In this document: positions 13,801-22,092 of the stretch, in pieces
Layout: every line of letters starts with the position of its first letter
Numbering within the stretch: position 1 is the stretch's first letter
Assembly: GCA_035578155.1 (NCBI GenBank)
Contig: JAPWDM010000005.1
Coordinates: 24,736,877-24,800,876, forward strand
Direction: 5' to 3'
From: Brachynemurus nebulosus
Taxonomy: Eukaryota; Arthropoda; Insecta; Neuroptera; Myrmeleontidae
Length of the DNA: 64,000 bases
Position numbers and translations under genes: made by a program
Notes under the pieces: model-generated
Database searches by the model: none
What the model was told of the DNA's origin: nothing
The model's input: only the letters and a program-made list of their open reading frames with translations

Positions 13801-15121
13801 ATATAACTTTTTAAATATTACGTAAGGGAAAAAAAATAAAGAGTTTTCTTATAACGTAAAAGCCCCCATTATGGAACAGTATCTAATACTGAAACAGTTT
13901 TGACATTTACATATTAATGAAGTTATTTCTGAAAGAAACGTCTGATAACAAAAATTATTATTAATAGAATGATTGTTTTTCAATTTAAATTCACCTCACA
14001 TTAAATGTTTCCTTACTTAATTAAAGAAATAAATATGTAAATGTCAAAACTGTTCCAGTATTAGATACCGTTCCATAATGTGGGCTTTTACGTTAAAACT
14101 TATATTTTATGTGATCTTTCCATTTATGACAAAAAAAAAATTCTTCAAAAACCTAATTTTAATGTTTTATGAATTAGTACTAAATAATTTTTTTTTATTA
14201 TAGAGAAACTCCTCGTCCTTCGACGTGTGATGCGTCCACAAGTACGGAAAATCGGGTTCATCGAATGCTATCTTCGAGTCAGCTAGCTCTAATTCAAGCT
14301 TATAATATTAATATAAATGTTTGTGCTGTGGGAGAACGAGTGCTTGTTGTTTGGGACAAGAACTTCCAAAATTACGTTCTTGTCTTAGATTCCAGTTCCA
14401 TTTACGTGTTACATGCAGACTGCATTCCTGCACTTGGTCTAAAACCACCAAGTGAAGCCACCAAGAAAGATAAAGCCGTCGGCGAAGTGATCGAGAAAGA
14501 ATACTGCTATGCTAAGAAGGTAAACTCGTTAACACCCGTAAAAAATTTCTAGAGAAACTAATCGTATTTTGTTTTTAGACTGAAAACCGATATCATTTTC
14601 CGAAAGGAACCCGATTTTACCGGGTCAAAGTGAAACCGCTCTCCGAAGATGTTGTGGCTGCCATACGTCGCGACAATTCCAATCCATCGGGTCACTCATC
14701 GATGGAAACCAGCACGACAAGTATGCATGCCGAGACATCGTTACACATAAAATCTGAAGAAACACCAACCGGCGAATCCTCTGGTGAACTACATCACGGT
14801 GCAGCATGTGCAATGAGTCAATCCTACACCCAACCCACATGTAGTAAAACGTTAGACAATGAAGACAGTGATAATAGTACAGCCCGTCCTCCTTCAAGTG
14901 GTTCTAGTTATCCTACATCATCGCCGTCATATCTCAGTCGAAGTTTGTTCGGTGGTGCGTCCACCTCGTCACGTCATAGTAGTTTCACAATTTATCATAG
15001 TTTGAGTCAACCGTCGAGTTTGGTGAGTTGTAGCAGTGACAATCGTCCGACGGACGTGAAACAAGAGACAATTGAGGATGAAGTGGACACAGTGAATGTT
15101 CTCGATGAAAAGGATGTATGA
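1608..15121 (+). CDS. RB1CC1: RB1CC1/FIP200 (Atg17) orthologue, autophagy scaffold; 10 exons, 5'-partial
   Basis: This entry spans the whole gene. The coding exons are 1608-1816, 1886-2174, 4314-5024, 6247-6433, 6496-6783, 7990-8177, 8240-8894, 10950-12046, 14204-14519 and 14579-15121. All nine introns are GT-AG and every junction keeps the frame, giving 1493 codons plus TGA. The family scaffolds the Atg1/ULK1 kinase complex with Atg13 and Atg101 at the phagophore assembly site, and its Claw domain recruits cargo receptors. In window numbering, the ubiquitin-like region is about residues 1-70, the helical N-terminal domain 70-560, a Ser/acidic linker lies near 215-245, the coiled coil is 843-1190, the Claw 1229-1337 and a Ser/Thr-rich tail 1338-1493. 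The first coding exon, roughly 25 residues, was not found and is probably upstream. Vertebrate FIP200 is near 1600 residues and Drosophila Atg17 somewhat shorter, so this copy looks nearly complete. It converges on gcm. Confidence 0.93.
1886..2174 (+). CDS. RB1CC1: RB1CC1 exon b (N-terminal helical domain)
   Basis: A 69-bp intron separates this exon from the previous one. The joined frame reads DPTP-D-IDLREQTEAAS. The exon encodes an amphipathic, Gln/Glu/Lys-rich helical stretch, with segments such as HELSREQHRICERLVLDQ, typical of the FIP200 N-terminal dimer that binds Atg13-Atg101. The donor is GTAAGA at 2175. Reading through it meets TAA at 2176-2178. Confidence 0.9.
2750..3250. repeat. 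direct duplication around the hairpin
   Basis: Sequence beginning ACTCTCTAA, TGTTTAACAAAGTATA, TGTCATTCAACTAT and GTGAAGTTAGT at about 2757-2825 recurs at about 3090-3160. A second block (TTTTCAATGAATTAGT, AAATTATTAAATT) near 3015 recurs near 3200. The copies are diverged by some 10-15% by eye. Confidence 0.6.
2831..2930. repeat. near-perfect hairpin (foldback), about 40-bp arms
   Basis: GTAAATAATAAACAAATATT on the left is repeated in inverse on the right (AATATTTGTTTATTATTTAC). The arms continue inward through TTCGCAAAAATAC to a short loop near 2875. Only a few mismatches are visible. Confidence 0.8.
4314..5024 (+). CDS. RB1CC1: RB1CC1 exon c (helical domain and Ser/acidic linker)
   Basis: The acceptor is TTTTCCAG and the donor GTATGT. 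The frame opens with FRNNLELLSKIPVIPALL, a conserved start to this part of the family. About 35 residues (roughly 4440-4570) are almost pure Ser, Glu and Asp, a flexible linker likely to be phosphorylated (inference). A conserved stretch beginning SLLQWVSMKD follows, then about 130 helical residues up to HKRLG. A 2.1-kb intron filled by a long-TIR transposon precedes it. Confidence 0.92.
5104..6183. mobile_element. 1.08-kb TIR element filling RB1CC1 intron 3
   Basis: GACCACGAGCGTTCTAGTGG at about 5142-5162 is repeated exactly in inverse at about 6134-6154. Outer ends GAACTTACCCT and AGGGTTAAGTTC complete the inverted termini. The element takes up nearly 90% of the 1222-bp intron. It contains TGACGTCA at 5807 and no ORF of note. 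Confidence 0.65.
6247..6433 (+). CDS. RB1CC1: RB1CC1 exon d
   Basis: This short internal exon has acceptor TTCTAG and donor GTAAGT. It continues the frame as RLG-WVLTGEKKLLECDYKL and ends in FSQAFLT at a codon boundary. The sequence is amphipathic and belongs to the helical N-terminal half. It is missing from simple ORF scans because no ATG lies in frame, but phase and splice sites on both sides agree. Confidence 0.88.
6496..6783 (+). CDS. RB1CC1: RB1CC1 exon e
   Basis: This 96-codon exon is separated from exon d by a 62-bp intron; both borders are in phase 0. It begins WASDLACHLTSIHNEE and contains a Pro-rich segment with MPPPYATEPPSLFDVNLPP, a recognisable part of the FIP200 family between helical blocks. 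The donor is GTAAAT at 6784. Confidence 0.9.
7003..7359. mobile_element. hAT MITE (CAGGGCCGTAACTAGG termini)
   Basis: CAGGGCCGTAACTAGGT starts the element and its inverse ACCTAGTTACGGCCCTG ends it. The flanks TGTACTTT (6995-7002) and TGTACTTC (7360-7367) agree at 7 of 8 positions, as for an 8-bp target duplication. It is unusually GC-rich near the ends. It lies in RB1CC1 intron 5. Confidence 0.85.
7617..7742. repeat. foldback repeat in RB1CC1 intron 5
   Basis: The arms ATATGCAACTCGTGCAGGAT... and ...CCCGCACTCATTGCATAAT pair, with an exact inner block ATTGTCGATTGCCCAC inverted as GTGGGCAATCGACAAT. The loop is around 7665-7690. A long T tract (about 7811-7844) follows. Confidence 0.7.
7990..8177 (+). 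CDS. RB1CC1: RB1CC1 exon f
   Basis: The acceptor is TTCTTAAAG and the donor GTACGT. The exon starts in phase 0 with VSGVKFEERGVGDDRC and ends two bases into an Arg codon completed in the next exon. It holds a Ser/Thr/His-rich stretch leading into the acidic linker. Confidence 0.86.
8240..8894 (+). CDS. RB1CC1: RB1CC1 exon g (disordered linker with candidate LIR)
   Basis: The exon follows a 62-bp intron and encodes 218 residues of mostly disordered sequence, rich in Ser, Thr, Pro and acidic residues. At 8259-8285 it carries DTEEFEKVG, which fits the Atg8-family LIR pattern of an aromatic residue, two residues and a hydrophobic residue after acidic residues. A Pro-rich block with LLPPKKPP lies near 8408. 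It ends NNVVALLQ in phase 0, where the coiled coil begins in the next exon. Confidence 0.9.
9498..9545. repeat. solo terminus of the CAGGTGAATAATTTGAG family
   Basis: TACAGGTGAATAATC followed by TGTGAGTTGCCATTTATTTT repeats the terminus of the MITE family at 18313 and 46316. I could not find the matching inverted end in this intron, so it is a fragment or its other end has decayed. Confidence 0.5.
10018..10335. repeat. imperfect foldback in RB1CC1 intron 7
   Basis: GATGCCCCTCGTAACTT near 10019 pairs with AGTTATGAGGGGCACC near 10312, and CAGGTAACGCTGGGAGGG near 10097 pairs with CTCTCCAGTGTTACCTC near 10236. It looks like an old palindromic MITE; no target duplication was identified. Confidence 0.5.
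10950..12046 (+). CDS. RB1CC1: RB1CC1 exon h (long coiled coil)
   Basis: This is the largest exon, 365 codons, with acceptor TTTTAG and donor GTAAGT. Apart from its last 20 residues it is charged heptad-rich coiled coil (for example ELEKELETTRIENEKATAQL), broken once by a short Ser/Thr-Pro segment near 11515-11535. This is the region that names the family and mediates dimerisation. It is higher in GC than the flanking introns. Confidence 0.95.
12474..12703. mobile_element. Tc1/mariner-type MITE, copy 1
   Basis: The ends GGGTAAAAGC and GCTTTTACCC are inverted and flanked by TA on both sides. The next 25 bases (GTGGAACGGTATCTAATACT and its inverse) extend the inverted repeat. It sits in RB1CC1 intron 8, 1.15 kb from a second copy in the opposite orientation. 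Confidence 0.8.
13854..14093. mobile_element. Tc1/mariner-type MITE, copy 2 (inverted)
   Basis: The ends ACGTAAAAGCCCCCAT and ATGTGGGCTTTTACGT are flanked by TA. The interior is the reverse complement of copy 1: TAATTAAGTAAGGAAAC in copy 1 appears as GTTTCCTTACTTAATTA here. The two copies could pair across the intron, just upstream of the Claw exon. Confidence 0.8.
14204..14519 (+). CDS. RB1CC1: RB1CC1 exon i (first part of Claw domain)
   Basis: The acceptor is TTATTATAG and the donor GTAAAC. The exon encodes a short linker and then the beta-rich Claw fold: GERVLVVWDKNFQNYVLV, LDSSSIYVLHADCIPALGL and finally EKEYCYAKK. The Claw binds cargo receptors such as p62 in the vertebrate protein. The Lys pair at the exon end aligns with a pocket lysine as I recall the human sequence. 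Confidence 0.94.
14579..15121 (+). CDS. RB1CC1: RB1CC1 exon j (end of Claw, Ser/Thr-rich tail, stop)
   Basis: A 59-bp intron precedes this terminal exon. It begins TENRYHFPKGTRFYRVKV, the last strand of the Claw, where the vertebrate protein almost ends. Here about 156 more residues follow, rich in Ser, Thr, Pro and acidic residues, to DEKDV and TGA at 15119-15121. The tail holds two matches to the SUMO-acceptor pattern (IKSE at 14747-14758, VKQE at 15056-15067). No polyadenylation signal lies close downstream; the first clear AATAAA I saw is at 16521. Confidence 0.93.
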   Translation, partial: TENRYHFPKGTRFYRVKVKPLSEDVVAAIRRDNSNPSGHSSMETSTTSMHAETSLHIKSEETPTGESSGELHHGAACAMSQSYTQPTCSKTLDNEDSDNSTARPPSSGSSYPTSSPSYLSRSLFGGASTSSRHSSFTIYHSLSQPSSLVSCSSDNRPTDVKQETIEDEVDTVNVLDEKDV

Positions 15122-16520
15122 AAACTGACAGACAGTTTCAATTTCCGTTTATTTTAGTTCAATCTTGTGAATTCAAAAATATTACGTGTTTGTCCGTAAG
15201 TGTAATAAGTGTGTTACATTTTAGTTCTTTTTCTAATTTATTAAGTTGTGAATCTTATCGTCTTTGTTGTTTTTTTTATTTACCTAAACAAATTAAAAAA
15301 ATTTTTCTAAAGAAAAAGGTATTTTTGTTTATGTTATGCCTTTACATTTAAAATATGTCGACACACCCTTAGATTTGTTACACCAATGAGGTATCCTACC
15401 GACTACGCCAGTTTTATGTTTTATTTAAATTTAAATAATTCTTTAATACTTTAGTTGCCAACTGTACTGCAGTATTGTACAAAAATTATGTAAGCATATT
15501 TTAACAGTGAAGACATAACAATTTGCTATTGTTAAAATTTAATAGTTTATTTTTTACCTATTTGACATGCATACAGAATCTCCCAGAACATATGCATCAA
15601 CAAATTATTGACGCAATTATTCTGAGGCATCCCGTATGTTTGTACACAAAATATTTATATAGCTAGTGATGAAAAAAGCGAATTACATTTTTGAAACTAA
15701 AAAATAAGGGGTATATATTATTAATATTTCAAAAATTTCAAATTTATTTTGTTAGATAAAGATATTGTAATTATAAACAGCTTTAAAAATTCATAATTTT
15801 TCAAATTTTAGAATTACAAAAAAGTATAAATTTTATTTATAACGACAATATTCAACGATTTCTAATTCATTTTTGAATATTTGTTGGTTTAACATTTTGT
15901 ACCAGACTGTAGAATATTGAATTTTTTTTTGTATAAAAAAAAATGATTTGATAGTTTGTACAGGGAAGAATGATATGACGTTATAACAACATTTGTACAG
16001 ATAAGAATGAAATATCGCCACATTATGTAGTTTGTACAATCATGTTTCAGTGATGTCATATCATTACATTCCAAGTACGAACCTGTTAGAAATTGTGCGT
16101 TCCTGTATCGTGTAAACAGTTGGTGCAATTAACAGTTTGTGCAATAATTCAAATACACTACAGGATGCGTCACAGTGAATTGAATTACATAATTCCAAAT
16201 ACAGACACTCCGATGACAAATCAGCACAGCAGCGCACTCTGACGTGTACATAATTTTACAAATTGCACGTAAGTTGGAAAATACTTAAGAAAAATAGTCT
16301 ACTTTCATTTTCCTCGCCACAGTAATCATTGTTTTATTAGATTAAATTAGTCCTAACTTAGAATATGTGAAAATTTTTAAAAATAGAAATATGACAAAAA
16401 CAGTTTTTACATTTTAAATATGGAGTTATATAGTAAGAAAAAGAAATAGTGATGTTTTAAAGTTTTTAATTTTATCCTAAAATAATATTAAGCCACAAAA
16501 AAGCTTCTCTTGACATTCTA

Positions 16521-16599
16521 AATAAATTAAGGCTGTTTAATTTTTCTTTTTTTTTTTGGGAAAATCGTTCTACTATAGCAGTATTTTTTTTTAAATAAA
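16521..16599 (+). other. possible distal poly(A) signals of RB1CC1
   Basis: AATAAA occurs at 16521-16526 and 16594-16599, about 1.4 kb past the RB1CC1 stop. I saw no exact AATAAA nearer. In DNA this rich in A and T the hexamer is common, so this is only a candidate end of the 3'UTR. Confidence 0.25.
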
Positions 16600-17672
16600 A
16601 AAGCGAAATATTTTGTAAAGGAGTTTTTTTTAGTAGCTCTTTTGATTTTATAATAACGTTTAGTAAAAAATTAAAAAGTAGCCGTTTTTTAAATAAAAGC
16701 TTATTACATTGGCTAACAAACCGTAAATATACATATTTTCAGTGCTTTTAAAATTTTCGAGTTCATTTAAGGGTACTGGATCTGGTCTGGGTTTCAAAAC
16801 AACTCCACAATGTGTAAGAATTTCAGAATAAAATCCCAACTTCTTTTGGAAACAACCACATATAAGATAAAATTATTAATTTAAAAATATATTTTTGATA
16901 AATATCATGCAAACTACACAAAATTTCATCCAAGGTCACTAGATGGCAACACTCCTTTCGTTTTACGTCTTACGGCATTTATTACATAAAATCCTTAATT
17001 TTTCGATGAGTGGTTGACGATGTCCTAACTCATTATAGGAACTAATCGAATTTAGATACCTATGAAAATTAGTGATCAAAAAAATAACTACTGTCAATAG
17101 CCAAGATTTATTTTTTAGGTTTTGAAAATTCATAAAGTTGATGTTTTTTTGTATACAAATTTATATTTTGTACGCATAAGGTTGGTGCCATCTATGAACG
17201 TTTTTTTAATTGATGGTAAAATATCATCGTGACAGTTCTTGATATTTTTTGATCAGAAGGAAGTGTTCATCAGTTAATTTAATTTTTTTTCAACTAAATT
17301 GTGTAAATAATATAAATTTTTAGCAAAAGTCTGCATGACCCTAAAAGATTAAATACCATAACCTATTATGAAAAATGCCACAGTTTCAGTTGGAACAATT
17401 ATTTCATCCGATTCATTAAAGTGATTACAATTTTTGTTTTTAATTGTTGGATTTAAAATATATGAAATACAAATGGCTACAAAAACTTACAAACTTTGTT
17501 CTAAAATTTTTACACAAGTCTAGATCAGATGTGATACCTTCAAAAAGAAAAATAGTTTGCAAATTTAAAATAAAAGAAAATAAACTTAATCGTTGCAAAT
17601 AATGCACTGGTACCATAAATATTTATTATCTTGTTAAATATATTGTGATAGTGTCAAACCTACTACTACAGA

Positions 17673-17755
17673 GTGTTCAAGACCACATGATGCACTGCAC
17701 CTGTAACATTAGGAGTGCATTGTTCCGAGCCTGTGTTTCATATGATCTTGAACAC
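17673..17755. other. isolated hairpin between the genes
   Basis: GTGTTCAAGACCACATGA (17673-17690) pairs with TCATATGATCTTGAACAC (17738-17755) with three mismatches over 18 bases, and an inner stem ATGCACT/AGTGCAT lies in the loop. The shape is branched rather than a simple microRNA precursor. I do not recognise the sequence. Confidence 0.45.
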
Positions 17756-18312
17756 ATTGTACTTGAATGGTATGTAGAAATATAAAAATATCTGTTCATT
17801 TTTTGCAATACTTTTGCATCGAATTCTTAGATATAATGATGTAAATTATTAATGATTGTGTATTTGTTTAATTTTTTTTGTGATAATTTTTCTAAATAGT
17901 TAATTTTTTTATGAAATTCTAGGACGAACATAATTTTTTTTTAAAAAAAGTGTATTTTTTTCTCTTAACAATTGTGATAAAGGTATTAATTGTACAAAAT
18001 TTTTTTGATTTTCGCTGAATGGGCGGAGCGTGTTCGTGCGTGTTAAATGAGCTTAATGTTTCTGTACTTAATACCTTTTTTTCGGCTTATGTGTATGCGC
18101 GTTGTGACACCGAACAATATAATAGTTTAGCAGCCATTTTTTTTTTTTTTGTTATTATTTTTTATTGAAAGATGGTGCTGCTTAACAATCGAGTTTATTG
18201 TTTCCTTATAGGTTAAATTTTATTTATTGAGATGAATATTGTGCCTAGAGTTTTTTAATTTTTTTTCAATCGAGGCGTTGTGTATATTTTGAAAAAGATA
18301 ATGTTCCATTTG

Positions 18313-18722
18313 CAGGTGAATAATTTGAGATTTGCTAGTCGTATTATAGTCAAACTATTGATTTAATCAAAAAATTGTTTAAATAAGGGTTGTGGCTACC
18401 GCTGGGGCCAATTGCTATGGTTAGCAACTTTATGCTATGGTACAAACTTAAATTTTTTAAAACAGAAACCTAAACTAATTTAAAAAAAACAAAATATTTT
18501 ATGACTCAAAATTACCAATAATAATTTTCATTAATTTATCGCATGTTTCTGAGTAATTGCGTTTTAAAAATCAGTTTTTTCAAAGATAAAACTACCAATT
18601 CTCTTCCTGTGAGATCGGATTGTTGCCAGAAGTAGCTACAGTTTTTATTTCAATAATTTTTTGATTAACAAGTCAATGGTTTGATCGTAATAAAAATGGC
18701 ACGACTCAAATTATTCATCCTG
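18313..18722. mobile_element. MITE, CAGGTGAATAATTTGAG family
   Basis: The left end CAGGTGAATAATTTGAGA and right end TCAAATTATTCATCCTG are inverted, continuing inward through TTGATTTAATCAAAAAATTG and its partner. A TA follows the right end; the left flank is TG. It is the same family as 2239-4189 and 46316-46767. Confidence 0.65.
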
Positions 18723-19452
18723 TATGATTTTTCTACGTGTTCTCTAATTTAAGAAATCATTTTTCCTACTCTTGCTTGATACTGAAAATAAATTTTGTCA
18801 TTTTAACAGACATTTTGAAAATTTTTAACTGATATTTTTCTAAGAATTTGAATTATTTTTCTAAAACAATGATATCTAGCGAATTTATTTTCAGTTTCAA
18901 TAATACTTTTTAATCCGTTTCTCAAAAAATTACCCACATTATAAATATAGAAATAATTTATTAATATTTTTAAAGACAAAACTTTGATTGTAAAAGTTTT
19001 GCAAACCATGTGATGAATATAAATATAAAAAATAATATATTAATTAATTATATATGAAAAATATATTTGCAGTGATAGGCTTACTTAGAAAATAATGAAA
19101 TAAAAAAAATCTAACAAAGAAAAAAATTGTTTAAGCGTATTTATAATGTTTATATATTGCAATTTTTATGTATGAATGTGAAAAACCAATTTTTTAAAAT
19201 GAAATAAAAATAAATAAATAAAAAAATTAATGAAGAAACGATTATTATCTTATTATAAAAACAAAAAATGTATTTGATGATTATTAATTATTGAAGGAAA
19301 AAAAAAATATACTTAGATTATAGACAACTTACACAGTGTACAAAAATTATAATAATAAATTGTCTTTTTGTATCAAAATCTGTTTTTATTCGAAAAAAAA
19401 GTGCTTCGCTTTATTCAAATCGTGGTCATAACACTCATAGCTTCTTAACAAT
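18723..19452. other. AT-rich spacer, nothing recognised
   Basis: This stretch is mostly A and T with no ORF that resembles a protein and no inverted repeat long enough to report. Confidence 0.4.
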
Positions 19453-20102
19453 GCGTCGTTCGCTAGAAAATTTTGTTAGTCTAACGTTAGCTAACGGTGC
19501 TTGCACCGTTACAAACCAGAGGGTTCTGATTCAAAAACTTGATGCACCTTAAATATTTTTTCATGGTTTTTTCTGATTTCTCATGGTATTAAATACTTTT
19601 TAAATGATTAAGACGAGTTAACTCGTCTTGCAATTTGGCGGCTCAAAATGCTGTCATATGTATATATTTACTGGTATAGGTGCCGCCATCTGTGACAATA
19701 CGGTGTAATTCTAAATAATGTTCAATTTTATCAACATAGTTTAGTAGAATTTATTTTTTGTTTGTAAATTTCTAAAGTTCACTTTTTTGATGTTGGGATC
19801 TTTGATTTTTTTCTTTTTCTTTTTTTGTAGCCTTATCTATTGTACTTATCACTTGGCAGTAAAAACTCTGGCATTTTGAGACAAAAAAAATTTTACCATA
19901 TGGTTTGTTTAAAAGAATTAATTTCTGAAGTACAGGCACATTCAAAAATGATGAAATAAAAACATCACTCATTAATTTGAAAATTGTATTTTTAATATCT
20001 AATGCATGTTAATTTTTTTTGAATCAGACCCTCTGGTTTGTAACGGTGCAAGCTCCGTTGTTAGCTAACTTTAGGTTCACAACATTTTCTGGCGAACGCC
20101 AG
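19453..20102. mobile_element. MITE with about 85-bp terminal inverted repeats
   Basis: The left arm GCTTGCACCGTTACAAACCA, preceded by TTAGCTAACGG and followed by GAGGGTTCTGATTCAAAA, is matched in inverse at 20021-20102 (TGGTTTGTAACGGTGCAAGC). The outermost bases resemble GCGTCGTTCGC and GCGAACGCC. No clear target duplication was found. A perfect 20-bp palindrome lies inside at 19610-19629. Confidence 0.65.
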
Positions 20103-20874
20103 CAATAATTATGTACTCAAACATGTGATAAATAATTTTGATATTTTTCACTATTTTCTTGATGAAAAATGGCTTTAATGTCCCGCCTTTAGTAAGTCAT
20201 AGAGTCCCTATAATATTTATTATAGGGCCTCTACTTATAATAAATAGAGTCGTGACATCTCGTTTGAATGTCAGCTATTTTCTGTCCAGAACAGAGAGGG
20301 AAATTTCAAAATTAATTATCACATGTTTAAGTAAATATGTTTGAATATACAATTATTGTTACGAGTTGATGAACAATTAAAAAGTTTTAATTTAATTATT
20401 CTTTCTTGGTTAAATTAAATGATTTTTGTTAGATACATATTTAATTTATTTCCAATTTATTTTACGCAAACTTTGGACAGAAAATGGTGGAACCAGTCAT
20501 CCCAGTCATCTATCAAACCCATGTATGTAGTATACAATTTTACAAGAGGGCATCACCATATACATAATTATACATATGTCTCGGTCACAGAAGTTTCAGT
20601 TCTTTGATCTATGGTAGATAACTGCTGCATACTCAAAAATTGGTTAGCATTGTCCATCAAGTTTATTTATATTCTGTAAGAGGGCACCACTACGTACACA
20701 TTCGGTGTGGTTATTACATGGTTACTGTCTTCTTCAAGAAATATCGGAAAGATCTTCAAATTCAAATAAATTCCCTAATTTTTGATAATAAATAAATTTC
20801 CCAATTTGTAGGTTTTTTTTTTGAGGAGGGGGGTTATAACGACAACAATAATAGAAAAAATAAAATTTAATAAA
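20103..20874. other. spacer 3' of gcm, nothing recognised
   Basis: AT-rich sequence without a supported gene. It includes two loosely similar stretches (near 20540 and 20680) containing AGAGGGCA(T/C)CAC, perhaps a decayed duplication. Confidence 0.35.
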
Positions 20875-20884
20875 TTTATTTATT
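20875..20884 (-). other. gcm polyadenylation signals (tandem AATAAA)
   Basis: Two overlapping AATAAA hexamers (20884-20879 and 20880-20875 on the minus strand) lie 76-85 bases after the gcm stop codon. This is the usual place for a short 3'UTR to end. Confidence 0.6.
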
Positions 20885-20959
20885 TACAATATTTTAATTA
20901 TTTCTCACATATTTACAAAATAAAAATTTTAATATATTTATAAATTCCAATTACAAATA

Positions 20960-22092
20960 TTAATGTTGATGTGTGACAGATAATGACGGATCCATATTAT
21001 ACATAAAATTATTGTACGATGAACTGGCACCATCTACAATTTGTGATTGTGACGTATTTATCGATTGATGAATTCGAAATTCATCAATGCCAGTATCCAC
21101 TGAATCACAACTACTTTGCATATTTTCCATACTGGCCCCATACATGCCCATCAAATTATTCATTGGATAATCCACAATTGGAACATCGAATTCATTGATA
21201 ATATTCGACTGATGGTAATGCGTTTGCGCATGATTCATTTTCGGACTGTAGGAACTGTTTGATGTTTTGAGATCATTTGTATCATCATTGGGATAATGTT
21301 GCGAAAATTCATCATAGTATGATATCTGTGGTGTGGTGTCGTGGGTGATCTGATGATTATTTGTGTGACACTCGCTAATTTGGAACATATTTGGAACATG
21401 TTGATTGATTGATATGTATTCTTGGGATTCCCCGTATAGTCGAGTGGCACTTGGGGATGTAATATCACAAGTGATTGTTTCAAATTGTGGACTAGAATTT
21501 GTGCTATTGTTACTATCCTCATTTTGGAGTAAATGATGATAATTATTTGTGGTGTTTGGGGTGTTTTGGGATAGCCAACATGAGTTTTGCGCCATTATTT
21601 CTTCGTGTTTCACTGTGTGGTTCGATGTGCGATAGATGGTACCGCTGCCGAGATCCAAAAGTGTTGGTGGTGATCGCGCAATGTCAGTTCCACTTTGCGG
21701 TGTAGAATCGGATTTTAATGGATGATCCAGTTGGAATATTTCTTCGGGCTGGAATAAATCTCCAGAGAGGGGTACAAAATCGTATTGGACATTTAAATTT
21801 TGATTATTATGGTAGTTTAAAATCATTTCGTCGGTGGTGTCGTTGGATCCGGTTTGTGAGGGGATAATCGAATGTGAGGTTATTGTGCCTTGGTGATGTT
21901 GATCCTGTTGAAGCCAAAATGATGAATCGTAGTTGGGAAAATTGTGGGACATTGTCTGCAAATGTGAATGATGGTAACTCGAGATGCCATTTGACGGTGT
22001 CACTTGCATACACTGTTGATTTAGGTTGGAAGCGGTCAATGGGATGTTCGTGGAACACACACATTCGAAGGGGGGACATGAACATGAATATC
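20960..22092 (-). CDS. gcm: gcm terminal exon (Cys motif and Asn-rich C-terminus)
   Basis: The acceptor is CTTCCGCAG. The frame opens [14 protein letters not shown], a short cysteine-rich motif also found downstream of the GCM domain in other family members as I recall them. About 360 residues follow, rich in Asn, Ser, His, Gln and Thr without a folded domain, typical of an insect transactivation region. The stop TAA is at 20962-20960. A longer overlapping ORF in another frame (21807-22274) is a shadow that merges this exon with the linker exon through the intron. Confidence 0.92.

Larger units (their letters stand above)
15122..18312. other. 3' flank of RB1CC1, no gene seen
   Basis: This is AT-rich sequence with no supported ORF. 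Near 15960-16140 the string TTTGTACA recurs several times. A long hairpin lies at 17673-17755, listed separately. The rest shows nothing I recognise. Confidence 0.5.

Noticed and set aside
17673..17755. calling the hairpin a microRNA gene
   Set aside because: The fold is branched with an interrupted stem, and neither arm matches a microRNA I know.
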